Assembly: GCA_017646665.1 (NCBI GenBank)
Contig: JAGCMB010000029.1
Location: 1-64,000 of the forward strand
Reading direction: 5' to 3'
Source: Bacteroidaceae bacterium
GTDB lineage: Bacteria > Bacteroidota > Bacteroidia > Bacteroidales > Bacteroidaceae
DNA: 64,000 nt
Each line of letters begins with the position of its first letter. Position 1 is the stretch's first letter. Shown here piece after piece: positions 1 through 6,744 of the stretch. The notes below the pieces were generated by a model that was not told the origin of the DNA, ran no database searches, and worked only from the letters and a program-made list of their open reading frames with translations. The position numbers and the translations under genes were made by a program.

Positions 1-27
1 ATATCACAAGGTATCTATCCCTTATTA

Positions 28-137
28 AGGCGATTGATAGCGTTGGGGATCCACCTCTTCCCATCCCGAACAGAGAAGTTAAGCCCAACAGCGCCGATGG
101 TACTGCAAAGATTTGTGGGAGAGTAGGTCATCGCCAC
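28..137 (+). rRNA. rrf: 5S ribosomal RNA
   Basis: The segment contains the standard 5S core (CCGAACAGAGAAGTTAAG, then GATGGTACTGC and GGGAGAGTAGGTC). The ends pair through GGCGAT near 29-34 and ATCGCC near 130-135, giving a length of about 110 nt, normal for Bacteroidota. The exact ends are inferred from the closing helix. It is probably the last gene of an rRNA operon whose 23S lies to the left of the window, because a terminator follows within 10 nt. Confidence 0.95.
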
Positions 138-146
138 TTTTTTCGA

Positions 147-182
147 GAGAACTTCAGTTAACGCTGAGGTTCTCTTTTTTTG
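147..182 (+). terminator. Intrinsic terminator after 5S rRNA
   Basis: An 11-bp stem (147-157 with 164-174, one wobble pair) with a 6-nt loop is followed by a run of eight T. It lies directly behind the 5S gene and should end the rRNA transcript. Confidence 0.9.
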
Positions 183-220
183 TTGTAGTTCGTGCCGTTA
201 CGCCCCCTCATCAGGCTTGG

Positions 221-264
221 GCCGATGGTACTGCAAGATTGTGTGGGAGAGTAGGTCATCGCCA
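221..264 (+). pseudogene. Duplicated 3' part of 5S rRNA
   Basis: About 44 nt repeat the 3' end of the upstream 5S gene almost exactly (GCCGATGGTACTGCAA, then TGTGGGAGAGTAGGTCATCG), with a small indel in the middle. The 5' two thirds of 5S are absent, so no functional 5S can be made. The copy has its own terminator. It could be the relic of a second 5S gene, or the trace of recombination at the 5S 3' end. Confidence 0.85.
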
Positions 265-273
265 CTTTTATAG

Positions 274-303
274 AAAAGGACATCTTCGGATGTCCTTTTT
301 TTG
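274..303 (+). terminator. Intrinsic terminator after the 5S fragment
   Basis: AAAGGACATC, a TTCG tetraloop and GATGTCCTTT form a perfect stem followed by T residues. Confidence 0.9.
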
Positions 304-615
304 TCATATAAGGCCCAAAAGGGCGGAAAGGGTATGTGAGAGGTGAAAGCGGAAAGGTGAAAGCTGAAAACGGAAAACTGGGCTCACCTGCAAACTATAG
401 GGGGAACAGTCTATTAATGTGTTAAATTTACAGCCGTTTTAACTTTGTTGATATGGCTTTCGCTCGCTTTGTGTGTAAACAACTCCACACATACTTGCTT
501 ACTTGCAGTTTTCAACCTTGTTCAATAGTCTTGTATTCTTTCTGTAGTTTTTGCTATATGTACTTTCTGTGTGACAGAAAGTACCAAAGAACTCGGCACA
601 CGGGAAAAATCTTCA

Positions 616-793
616 CAAGCGCCCTTTGCTCACGTCGCATATTGCGTGCCCTCGGTCGGGCGCTTGCTCGTCACTTCAGGCTTCCGCTTGTTTTCAGGGT
701 GCTGCGGAACTTGATTTGCACGGCTATACAAGAAAAGTTATACCCGCGCAAATCTTCAAACACTCCTCGCACAATGGCCTGAAAACAAGCGGC
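616..793. repeat. Nested inverted repeats within the island
   Basis: Three inverted repeats are visible. CAAGCGCCC (616-624) pairs with GGGCGCTTG (658-666). CCGCTTGTTTTCAGG (684-698) pairs perfectly with 778-792. GATTTGC (713-719) pairs with GCAAATC (748-754) inside the second pair. The arrangement implies an extended cruciform or RNA fold. Just upstream, GTGACAGAAAGTACCAAAG (about 572-590) looks like repeat-type intergenic sequence. No gene is supported here. Confidence 0.6.
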
Positions 794-925
794 CTTGCGT
801 TGGATTTTTCAACGGTGCCTTTCCGCCCTTGGCGGGGAATTACTTTTGTGATGAAGGTTTATCGGCATGCATCACGGACTTTCGCGCGATGAAAGTAGAG
901 AGAGAATCTTGTTTACAAAATCGAT

Positions 926-997
926 AACATGTGCAGTGATAGGTCGCACGCAGCACAGACATTGTTTGTGCCGTGCAGGTCGCGATTAGCACATGTT
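926..997 (+). repeat. 72-nt structured hairpin element, copy 1
   Basis: The element has a 9-bp outer stem (926-934 with 989-997), an 11-nt 5' junction AGTGATAGGTC, a 5-bp middle stem (GCACG 946-950 with CGTGC 972-976), a 2-nt CA bulge, a 7-bp inner stem (953-959 with 965-971, one G-T) and a 12-nt 3' junction AGGTCGCGATTA. Two copies near 49.6 kb have the same lengths and similar junctions but different, still complementary stems. The strand is arbitrary; the junction motifs are read on +. Confidence 0.75.
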
Positions 998-1196
998 GTC
1001 AAAGACTTGAAGAAAATACAAATGAACGATTAAGGTTGAGAACTGTTGCAGAATAAAATACAAATGGGAAATGATTATACGCTACTCCCCGGAGTTTGCA
1101 GGTGAGCCGCTTTCACCTTTGACCTTTCAGTTTTCACCTTGTTTGCCCTCCCGACTGGTGGTGTCGTCTTGGTCGTATCTAGCGTTTTAAATTAAA

Positions 1197-1238
1197 AATG
1201 TATCAATATAACCTTAAATTTGGTCGTATTGATACATT
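1197..1238 (-). terminator. Hairpin downstream of the leftward gene pair
   Basis: AATGTATCAATA (1197-1208) and TATTGATACATT (1227-1238) are perfect inverted repeats with an 18-nt loop in AT-rich sequence, just past the stop of the leftward gene ending at 1267. The long loop makes it a weaker terminator model. Confidence 0.5.
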
Positions 1239-1266
1239 CTTTAGTGTTATTTTAATCTAAAAGATA

Positions 1267-1596
1267 TTACTGCTTACTTATAAGTTTTATTTCATCTTTC
1301 TTAAAAGTATAAATAACACAGCCGTATCTTTCTATACATTCAAATTTATCTCCACCAATAATTTGTTTTACCTTGAACTCTTTTTGAGTTTTAATCTCCA
1401 TTACAAAATCATTGACTTCAATATTGTCGCATTCTTCTACAACTTCTTTTGAGGATTTGTTTGTATTGCTTTGAGAAGAATTTTCCATTAATTCTCTAAT
1501 TTTACAAACGTTATTTGTCATACCCCAAATTTTGAAAAATAAGATTACTTGCAAAATTCCAAATACAAGCAATACAATAGATAATAAAACGTCCAT
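1267..1596 (-). CDS. Small membrane-anchored protein, unknown function
   Basis: A protein of 109 residues. The N-terminus (about residues 3-24) is one hydrophobic helix without charges, so it should be an inner-membrane anchor. A polar, Ser/Asn/Lys-rich linker and a C-terminal segment of about 45 residues with alternating hydrophobic positions (possibly a small beta domain) follow. I do not recognise the family. It lies 48 nt downstream of the Mrr-N gene on the same strand and shares its strong AT bias, unlike the genes that follow, so the pair probably came in together. A hairpin follows its stop. Confidence 0.7.
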   Translation of the reverse strand: MDVLLSIVLLVFGILQVILFFKIWGMTNNVCKIRELMENSSQSNTNKSSKEVVEECDNIEVNDFVMEIKTQKEFKVKQIIGGDKFECIERYGCVIYTFKKDEIKLISKQ

Positions 1597-1644
1597 AACT
1601 TAAATTTTAATGTTGTTTATAAATGATTTAATTTACTTTGATAA

Positions 1645-1962
1645 TCAATATCCATACTCCTTAAAAGGTCTTTTCTTTGTAGGTGGTGTTGTTTGCAAGA
1701 ACTTCAAACCATCTTCTGTAATTCTATAGTTGCCACGAGATACAGTTTTAAGCATTCCTATCTGCTCTAAATTCCATTTTGCCCAACCTGTTCTATGATG
1801 TATAACAGTAGTTTTACCACTAGGTAGCAATTGTATCTGTTCCTCATTTGATAAACAAAATTCTTTTGACATTATTTCTACACATTCTTTTAGAGAATGA
1901 ATTTCTTTATCACTCATAAATTGCAAGAGAGGGAGCATACACTCTGTGATTTTTGGTATCAT
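1645..1962 (-). CDS. Stand-alone Mrr N-terminal (winged-helix) domain protein
   Basis: A protein of 105 residues that resembles the Mrr_N domain of Mrr-type restriction enzymes along its whole length. It has an N-terminal helix (ITECMLPLLQFMSDK), then LSNEEQIQLLPSG, then TVIHHRTGWAKWNLEQIGML, then a wing with SRGNYRITEDGLKFL. In Mrr this domain binds DNA and is followed by a PD-(D/E)xK nuclease domain; here the protein stops after the wing and no nuclease is encoded nearby. It may act as a DNA-binding regulator or be the relic of a restriction gene. Both it and the next gene are AT-rich, a sign of transfer. Family by recognition; role unknown. Confidence 0.75.
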   Translation of the reverse strand: MIPKITECMLPLLQFMSDKEIHSLKECVEIMSKEFCLSNEEQIQLLPSGKTTVIHHRTGWAKWNLEQIGMLKTVSRGNYRITEDGLKFLQTTPPTKKRPFKEYGY

Positions 1963-2036
1963 ATTATACTATTTTATATAATTATTCCTAATTTGTAGGT
2001 GAATTTACTTGTTTTGATAAATGAATTATCAATTTA

Positions 2037-2044
2037 CAAAAATA
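2037..2044 (-). promoter_or_regulatory. Promoter (-7 element) of the leftward AT-rich pair
   Basis: Read leftward this is TATTTTTG, a full match to the Bacteroidota -7 element TAnnTTTG, about 75 nt before the start at 1962. The rest of 1963-2183 is AT-rich and holds no other feature I can support. Confidence 0.5.
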
Positions 2045-2183
2045 CTTATCGCTTGCAATTTAGTAAATTTTCCAATTCACTACTACAGTTAAATTGATAT
2101 ATCTTTCCTCTAATTTTAATAAACCCCTCTACAGCCTCATAGCCCATAGGTTCAAAAAGGGTTTTACACTAACTAAAGCTTTA

Positions 2184-4190
2184 CTATATACTTGCTTCGC
2201 TTATTATACGGGTACGTTTCTTGGACGTTGGAACGACTGTTTGTCGTTGGGGTAGTGGGTGGTTGTAGCACACCCAGACGAGTATGGCTGTTGCCATCAC
2301 TCGGTCGTCGTGATTCCCCTCTATTGCTCCCATCTCCTTGCCGTTCTCCTTGAATTCATATAGGTCCAGTTCGTATGTCGTTTGTAAACATCTTTCAATG
2401 TATAGACCGTCGCGCAGTGCCTTGATTAGGAAGTTTATTACCATTGGCTTTGTGGAGCTGTTGGTGTGGAATCCCCAACGGCGCGGGCGGCCTTGCTTTA
2501 TCTCTATCTGCGACGTGCGGCAGTATAGGTTACTGTATATGTCGGCAATTTCGTTGAGTATGTACTCAAAATTGTTGCCCTCTGTTCCTTCGGTCTCAAG
2601 GGTGTTGGCTTCTATTACCAGCAGGGCATTGTTGTAGGCTCGGGCTATCTCCACTGCTTTCCACGCGAGTTGGTCGTGCTCTATATGTCCGTGCCAACAG
2701 GCCGCAATTTCCGGCACCCCGCCTTCAATCATTGCAATGCGGTCGGCAACTGCGATACAGGAGTAGTCGGCCTTGTCGCTTGTGCCGCCAACGTCCACCG
2801 AAACTATGTATCTGTCGCGCAGGGTATCCTCTTTTTCGGGCATAAGCCATACGCTTAGGGCGTTTTCGTCACTTCTTTCACCAGGTGCGAGTGGCTCAAA
2901 AATAGTTATGGGTTTGCCATTCTCCATACCTTCCTTTATGTCACCGATAAATGTCGGCGGTAGGCAGTCACGCCGTGCGTTGTTCACATAAGGTATGCGG
3001 AATACTCGTCGGCCACTGCTTTGAAATGCTTCGGCTGCAGTTGAGGGAAACTCGGAAAAGAGTCGCCACTCGTCGGGCATTTCGCGGCGTTTGTCGCGGT
3101 ACCAGGCAATGGCTTCAAGGGTTGCGCCAAGTTCAAAAAGATGTTGCTCATATTCGTCGAGACTATCAATGAATGGTGCGTATTCTTCTTCGTTGAGTGG
3201 TTTGCTGTATAGGTCTATGGTGAACCAGGGAATGAATACTGGTGTAAAATTATTTCTATGTTCTGTGGCGTCAATCCAAGTGCGGTGGAAGTAGTTGCCA
3301 ACTCCTTTGGCGGTGGATTCAATGACTTTCATCGTATAGGGCCCGGCTGCTATTGAGCCGAAGATGGATTGTACAAGGTCTTCGGGCTTGCGGCCTTGAG
3401 TGGCTTTCCATAGTCCAACCTCGGTGAGGTGTGCCATGCTGATGTCTTCACTACGTAGCGAATCGGGCTTTTGTGCCGAGCCTAACGAGTAGCGGCTGTT
3501 ACAGTGGCTGATGACGCGTGTCTTCTGTGCCCCCTGATAGGGGGTGGTGGTGAGTTTTTTACCACCGCTTGCCCACTGTGGGTAGCGGCTTATGACTTTT
3601 GATAACATTCCGGCAACGATTGACGATTGTTTTTCAATGTCGCCGCAGATGACACTGTTCCAATTATGCTTGTGTACCAATTGAATCCATAGCATATATA
3701 GCTGTGTAAGTGTGCTGCCACCCCATTGACGTGCCTTACATAATATGATGTCTATTGGTTTCTGTTGTAGGCGCAGTGCCTCCATCGCCTTAAGATATAT
3801 GCGTTGTGGGCGATTGAGAATGAAGGCTGTGTCGCGTCCTTTGCCTTTGTCTGAAATGGTTGTCATTGTCCGCGCCCAATATTCAAAGTCGTGTTTGATG
3901 CGCAGCAGACAGAATTGTAGCCATAGTTTTATTATGCTACGGTTGCTGGGTTCTATATTCTTTATCCTGCGCAGATAGCCCTCGGCACCATACTCTTGTA
4001 ACTGTTGTACAAAATACTCCTCGGCCATAGTTGTGGGCAGATAGAGCTTTTCGATAGGGAAGCCGCTGATGTTTATTTCGCTACGTTGAATAGATGTGGA
4101 GCCTTCGCCTGTTATGGGATTATAAACGGCTGAAATTTCTTTCAGCCGTTTTTTGTTTTCTTTTATTATTTCTTCCTTTTTCATAATCAT
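2184..4190 (-). CDS. Phage terminase large subunit
   Basis: A protein of 668 residues, the usual size for TerL. It packages DNA into proheads, with an N-terminal ATPase and a C-terminal RNase-H-like nuclease. Visible motifs are a deviant Walker A, KARQWGGST, near residues 152-160 (the usual Lys replaced by Gly); a Walker B-like AHLTEVGLW near 253-261; SVDVGGTSDKADYS near 460, carrying the first nuclease Asp; VIEANTLETEG, with the acidic second site; and GNHDDRVMA near the end, with the third. All nuclease acids are present, so it looks intact. Its start overlaps the stop of the upstream 158-residue gene by 4 nt (ATGA type). It is read leftward, away from the capsid genes, and is the last gene of a four-gene block. 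Confidence 0.93.
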   Translation of the reverse strand: MIMKKEEIIKENKKRLKEISAVYNPITGEGSTSIQRSEINISGFPIEKLYLPTTMAEEYFVQQLQEYGAEGYLRRIKNIEPSNRSIIKLWLQFCLLRIKHDFEYWARTMTTISDKGKGRDTAFILNRPQRIYLKAMEALRLQQKPIDIILCKARQWGGSTLTQLYMLWIQLVHKHNWNSVICGDIEKQSSIVAGMLSKVISRYPQWASGGKKLTTTPYQGAQKTRVISHCNSRYSLGSAQKPDSLRSEDISMAHLTEVGLWKATQGRKPEDLVQSIFGSIAAGPYTMKVIESTAKGVGNYFHRTWIDATEHRNNFTPVFIPWFTIDLYSKPLNEEEYAPFIDSLDEYEQHLFELGATLEAIAWYRDKRREMPDEWRLFSEFPSTAAEAFQSSGRRVFRIPYVNNARRDCLPPTFIGDIKEGMENGKPITIFEPLAPGERSDENALSVWLMPEKEDTLRDRYIVSVDVGGTSDKADYSCIAVADRIAMIEGGVPEIAACWHGHIEHDQLAWKAVEIARAYNNALLVIEANTLETEGTEGNNFEYILNEIADIYSNLYCRTSQIEIKQGRPRRWGFHTNSSTKPMVINFLIKALRDGLYIERCLQTTYELDLYEFKENGKEMGAIEGNHDDRVMATAILVWVCYNHPLPQRQTVVPTSKKRTRIISEASI

Positions 4191-4663
4191 ATTCCGGCAA
4201 GGTCGGTTGCACGCCGTCGTATCTTTTTAGTGTTGTACAGTTTTGCGAACATGAACATTACATTGCTGTGAAGAGTAGTGCGTAACGAGATGTAGGTCTG
4301 CGCCATATTTGGACGTCGCAGTAACAGCCAATGCATTATCGCTTCGTTCACAAGGTAGTCCTGTATTGCTCTTTCAAGCATTGGCAATAAGTGGCTACGG
4401 CTGTTGTCGGGTGTCTCGAAATTGAATACAATATCTTGCTCTTCGATTGTGAAGCTGATATAAGGAAAGCGTAGCGCAACAGCAGTAACCAGCTCGTTAC
4501 AGGCTGTCTGTATGAACGTAAGGAGCAGTTCTTCGTCTTCTTTGCAACTTTGTATGGTATCGGCGTCTTTGTCTGTTCTTTTGGCCGATTCGCCCATATA
4601 GAAATTCTTTAAATCAATCTGCTGTTGCAGCTCGCTTTTCTTAATTGTTATTGTGTTTTCCAT
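4187..4663 (-). CDS. Phage protein, paralogue A beside terminase
   Basis: A protein of 158 residues of unknown function. It shares a pattern with the next upstream gene product: an ITIKKSEL-like start, then F-x-F-x-TPDN near two thirds, then Y-x-VN and a Trp about 12 residues later. The two are therefore tandem paralogues. It contains no membrane segment or known motif; the middle is predicted helical. It sits between the paralogue and terl with tight spacing. A head-completion, neck or packaging role would fit the context, but this is inference. Confidence 0.75.
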   Translation of the reverse strand: MENTITIKKSELQQQIDLKNFYMGESAKRTDKDADTIQSCKEDEELLLTFIQTACNELVTAVALRFPYISFTIEEQDIVFNFETPDNSRSHLLPMLERAIQDYLVNEAIMHWLLLRRPNMAQTYISLRTTLHSNVMFMFAKLYNTKKIRRRATDLAGI

Positions 4664-4673
4664 AGTGTGTTAT

Positions 4674-5144
4674 TTACAGTTTTGAAGGTTTTCTTCGTTG
4701 GATGAGCAACATTCTTATGTTTGCGGCATCGTTCTGTGTCTTTGCTGCTATGATGGCTGCTTCATCGGGTTTGATGTCGGTGTACCAGTTTTGCAGCGTG
4801 CGGTTGACGATGTAGCTTTCTACGCTCTGTCTTAACTTTTCTCCGTTCTCTGATGGGTAGTTGTCTGGAGTATTGATGTTGAACAGATAACGTTCTGTAT
4901 CTTCGGCATTTGTAAATGTTACGGAACTCTCCTGATGGTAACGCGAAATATCAGTGAAGATTTCGTTTACACTGTTTTCTATCATCGGAACGATTATCTC
5001 TTTATCATCGGGTGTAAGCAGCATACGTTCAACAATGCTTTGAGGTACTCCCATTGCTTCTCGGGCACGGGCTGTGTATGCGCTTGATGCAAATATCCGT
5101 TTGTATATATCTTCTCTCGTTATGATAAAACTGATTTCATTCAT
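4674..5144 (-). CDS. Phage protein, paralogue B beside terminase
   Basis: A protein of 156 residues. It starts with SFIITREDIYKRI and has the same INTPDN / SYIVN / NW pattern (about residues 95-125) as the 158-residue neighbour, so an ancient tandem duplication is likely. The function is unknown. Its own promoter (box at 5189-5203, -7 TACATTTG at 5165-5172, both read leftward) lies just upstream, so this gene and the two after it, including the terminase, can be transcribed apart from the 135-residue gene. Confidence 0.75.
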   Translation of the reverse strand: MNEISFIITREDIYKRIFASSAYTARAREAMGVPQSIVERMLLTPDDKEIIVPMIENSVNEIFTDISRYHQESSVTFTNAEDTERYLFNINTPDNYPSENGEKLRQSVESYIVNRTLQNWYTDIKPDEAAIIAAKTQNDAANIRMLLIQRRKPSKL

Positions 5145-5164
5145 ATCTTTTTCCTTTTCTGTTG

Positions 5165-5203
5165 CAAATGTATTGTCACCTCTCTTTTCTTAGGTTGCTA
5201 TTT
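5165..5203 (-). promoter_or_regulatory. Phage-module promoter P1 (leftward)
   Basis: Read leftward: box AAATAGCAACCTAAG, 16 nt, then TACATTTG (perfect TAnnTTTG). The core AGCAACCT matches the boxes of promoters P3-P5 and the spacing is identical. It drives the 156-residue gene, its paralogue and terl. Confidence 0.7.
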
Positions 5204-5216
5204 TGACATTTTGTTT

Positions 5217-5624
5217 TCATTGTGCACGGAGTGTCTTGTAGAGTATGCCCCGGAAGGTTTGTTCGTCGAGATAGAAGGACGGTGCCGGTTCCTCAATTAT
5301 TTGTTCAAGGATTATGTATTTGTAGCGTTTGCTGCTGTCCTTTACTTTTTTGATGTACCGGTGATAGATTTCTTTGTACATCTCCAGTTTGTTGCTGTTT
5401 ATGAGTGGCAGTTTCTTCTTGCGTGATAGCAGTGACACAAAACGGCGTGCATTTTCGAATGTCACATAGAAACGTGGTGCCTTGCTTTTTACCGCGTGCC
5501 TGATTATCTCCTCTTGTGTGGCATAGGGCTTTGTTTTTCTAACTTCTTTAAGTGATTCAAAAAAACTCTTTACGACATCCTGTTTGCGTATGTCGCGAAC
5601 ATTTTCACTAATAAATTTTTCCAT
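5217..5624 (-). CDS. Phage protein, possible packaging or DNA-binding role
   Basis: A protein of 135 residues, basic and mostly helical, with a central APRFYVTFENARRFVSLLSRKK segment and a Lys/Arg-rich second half. It is the first gene of the leftward block that ends in the terminase large subunit. A small-terminase role fits its position and charge, but I cannot identify a helix-turn-helix with certainty. It has its own promoter (P2). No membrane or signal sequence. Confidence 0.7.
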   Translation of the reverse strand: MEKFISENVRDIRKQDVVKSFFESLKEVRKTKPYATQEEIIRHAVKSKAPRFYVTFENARRFVSLLSRKKKLPLINSNKLEMYKEIYHRYIKKVKDSSKRYKYIILEQIIEEPAPSFYLDEQTFRGILYKTLRAQ

Positions 5625-5640
5625 TCTGCTTTTTTGAACA

Positions 5641-5679
5641 CAAAAATATAGTCAAAAATGTCTAAAAAGTATGCTGTTT
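5641..5679 (-). promoter_or_regulatory. Phage-module promoter P2 (leftward)
   Basis: Read leftward: box AAACAGCATACTTTT, 16 nt, then TATTTTTG (perfect TAnnTTTG). It matches CAGCA..CTT.T of the consensus box at exactly the same distance, so it is a weaker member of the set. It lies 16 nt before the start of the 135-residue gene. Confidence 0.6.
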
Positions 5680-5823
5680 TGACACTTTATTTATCAACAG
5701 CCTTCATATACCTGCAGAAACGTGTTTCGAGGGTTCTTCGCAAGCCGGATTCTCTATTTTTATTTTATAAGGTGTGGCGGATGCGTTACCTCTCCTTTTG
5801 ATGATTTTTAGCAATAAGTGTCA

Positions 5824-5862
5824 TTTCAGCAACCTTGTCCGTGGCTTTCCGTTGTTCCTTTG
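5824..5862 (+). promoter_or_regulatory. Phage-module promoter P3 (rightward, capsid operon)
   Basis: Box TTTCAGCAACCTTGT (5824-5838), 16 nt, then TTCCTTTG (5855-5862; 7 of 8 to TAnnTTTG). The box is identical to that at 22555-22569 in the right module. The scaffold gene starts 22 nt after the -7 element. The box overlaps the expected -33 position, as for a site of an activator or competing repressor. Confidence 0.75.
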
Positions 5863-5884
5863 CCGATGAAAAACAAATTAATTT

Positions 5885-6685
5885 ATGGAACAGGTTTTAA
5901 GAAACAGAATGGGGGCTCAACAGCCTCTGGAGCCCGCTGTGCAGAGTAAAGCCCAAGACACTCTGTCCGACACAAACGCTGCTGCCTTGCACGGCGAACA
6001 GGCTACATTAGAGAATTTCAATGAAAAACTAAAAGCATTTTTCGGTGGTAATTTCGACATCTATGACACGCTGTCTCAGGATTTGCTTTTGAGGCATCTT
6101 GAGATGAACCGTGAACAGAATGAACGTCTTGCAACAATGCTTGAACGTGACCCACGCCTGGCGCAGATGCTTGTGGACGTAATTGACGGAAAACGTAACG
6201 CCCATAGTGCGGTAGCACGTTACTTCGGTCGCGGATTTATGAACATTGACGAGGAAAGCCCTGAATATGAAGAGATGATGCTTGCCGATGAAGAGCGCAA
6301 GAATGAGGTTATGCGTTTGGCAAACGACCGTCGTGAATATGAGGCTAACCTTGAAGCGAGCATGCCGATTATAGAATCCTTCTGCCAGGAAAGAGGCTAC
6401 GACCCTTCAGATTTTATGGACAACATTTGGGAAAAGCTAATCTTCCCCATTATGGCCGGAAAGTACACCGGTGAAGTGTGTACAGCTCTTGACCACGCCA
6501 TTACATACGAGAAGGATATTGAGGATGCTTTTGCTGCCGGTGACGTGAAGGGACGTAACTCAAACATCAGACGTATGAAGGAGGATTTTGGCGATGGTCT
6601 GCCAAAGGGAATGAACAGCGTCGCTCCCGATATTGAGCGTAAACGACCACGCAACTCGTTGATTGAAAAGGCTCTTAATGCCTGA
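5885..6685 (+). CDS. Putative capsid scaffolding protein
   Basis: A protein of 266 residues, acidic, almost all helical, with no catalytic motif, directly upstream of the major capsid gene. The first 35 residues are polar and Ala/Gln-rich, the middle (about 45-180) is a charged helical region and the tail is basic (RKRPRNSLIEKALNA). A basic C-terminal helix after an acidic helical body is typical of podoviral scaffolds, where it binds coat protein. No protease domain is visible. It opens the rightward operon under promoter P3. Function by context and composition. Confidence 0.7.
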   Translation: MEQVLRNRMGAQQPLEPAVQSKAQDTLSDTNAAALHGEQATLENFNEKLKAFFGGNFDIYDTLSQDLLLRHLEMNREQNERLATMLERDPRLAQMLVDVIDGKRNAHSAVARYFGRGFMNIDEESPEYEEMMLADEERKNEVMRLANDRREYEANLEASMPIIESFCQERGYDPSDFMDNIWEKLIFPIMAGKYTGEVCTALDHAITYEKDIEDAFAAGDVKGRNSNIRRMKEDFGDGLPKGMNSVAPDIERKRPRNSLIEKALNA

Positions 6686-6744
6686 TTGCGGAATTTTTTA
6701 TTAACGACATTTTTATCTTTTTATTAACAATAAACTATTTATCT

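Larger units (their letters stand above)
381..1108. mobile_element. Non-coding, MITE-like palindromic island
   Basis: A perfect 16-bp inverted repeat bounds this stretch: GGCTCACCTGCAAACT at 381-396 and its reverse complement at 1093-1108. GGTGAAAG-type low-complexity sequence lies just outside on both sides (about 340-370 and 1109-1140). Inside are nested inverted repeats (616-793) and a 72-nt hairpin (926-997). Open frames here have no coding character. The island lies between the 5S region and the first AT-rich gene. I see no transposase and no clear target-site duplication, so calling it mobile is an inference from its ends. Confidence 0.5.

Noticed and set aside
113-892. Small rightward frames between the 5S gene and 892
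   Set aside because: They run through 5S rRNA, terminators and inverted repeats. Codon use and composition are not coding-like.
381-1108. Target-site duplication around the 728-bp island
   Set aside because: The bases outside the inverted repeats do not form a convincing direct repeat; only low-complexity GGTGAAAG-like sequence is shared.
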